Shown here one piece after another: positions 63,951 to 64,000 of a stretch of 64,000 nucleotides of DNA. The notes under the pieces are model-generated. The model searched no databases. It was not told where the DNA came from and worked only from the letters and a program-made list of their open reading frames with translations. Source of the DNA: Massilia rubra (GTDB taxonomy: Bacteria > Pseudomonadota > Gammaproteobacteria > Burkholderiales > Burkholderiaceae_D); assembly GCF_011682065.1 (NCBI RefSeq), contig NZ_VUYU01000007.1:289991-353990 (forward strand), given 5' to 3'. A program made the translations under genes and the position numbers. The stretch's first letter is position 1. Every line of letters starts with the position of its first letter.

Positions 63951-64000
63951 ACTTTGCCGAGATCGCGTTTACTCTTGCCTTTTGGGCGGCGCATTGGACA

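Overview
The window is GC-rich bacterial chromosome. It most resembles a betaproteobacterium of the Oxalobacteraceae (Massilia/Telluria/Duganella type). This is inferred from gene families and order (nadK-recN-hemH-grpE-dnaK-dnaJ; hda-HAD-pcnB-folK-panB next to purM), a PEP-CTERM protein, TonB receptor and S9 peptidase/acylase genes, and very frequent REP-like palindromes with a CCCGCGCAGGCGGG core. No rRNA, tRNA or CRISPR was seen.

Layout. 1-4 kb: a TonB-dependent receptor cut by the window edge, OsmC, a PQQ-type sugar dehydrogenase and a disordered small protein. 4-13.3 kb: the stress and repair block nadK-recN (with a LexA box), hemH, a 33-residue membrane protein, grpE and dnaK (each with a sigma-32 promoter), dnaJ and a beta-carbonic anhydrase. 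13.4-19 kb: a secreted unknown, an alpha-carbonic anhydrase, a MazG-like hydrolase, gabD and a HAF-repeat PEP-CTERM protein whose 3' end runs into REP DNA. 19-30.2 kb: a polyamine uptake and catabolism cluster (puuD-like amidase, puuA-like ligase, spuC-like aminotransferase, potFGHI, a DUF3138 porin-like protein, puuC-like dehydrogenase). 30-36 kb: HAD phosphatase, desaturase, membrane protein and an NtrC-type two-component pair. 36-42 kb: panB, folK, pcnB, HAD, hda and the divergent purM. 42-55 kb: two lipoprotein penicillin-acylase paralogues, an AT-rich amidase/DUF3828 pair, a PPi-dependent phosphofructokinase and two tandem S9 peptidases. 55-60 kb: a translationally coupled response regulator, TctE-like kinase, DUF4212 and sodium symporter operon. 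60-64 kb: LexA-controlled recA-recX, a palindromic repeat, an IS3-family element with a -1 frameshift site, a 135-bp inverted-repeat element and a small secreted protein.

How genes work together. recA and nadK-recN carry near-identical LexA boxes, so they probably form an SOS set. grpE and dnaK share sigma-32 promoters without CIRCE. The polyamine genes can import putrescine-like amines and, with gabD 2 kb away, take them to succinate. The most unusual items are the horizontally acquired-looking amidase/DUF3828 pair (a possible orphan toxin and immunity protein), a 159-bp MITE-like repeat present twice, a REP insertion that appears to have rewritten a protein C-terminus, and the DUF3138 gene inside the polyamine operon. 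Functional assignments rest on motif recognition by eye; no searches were run.
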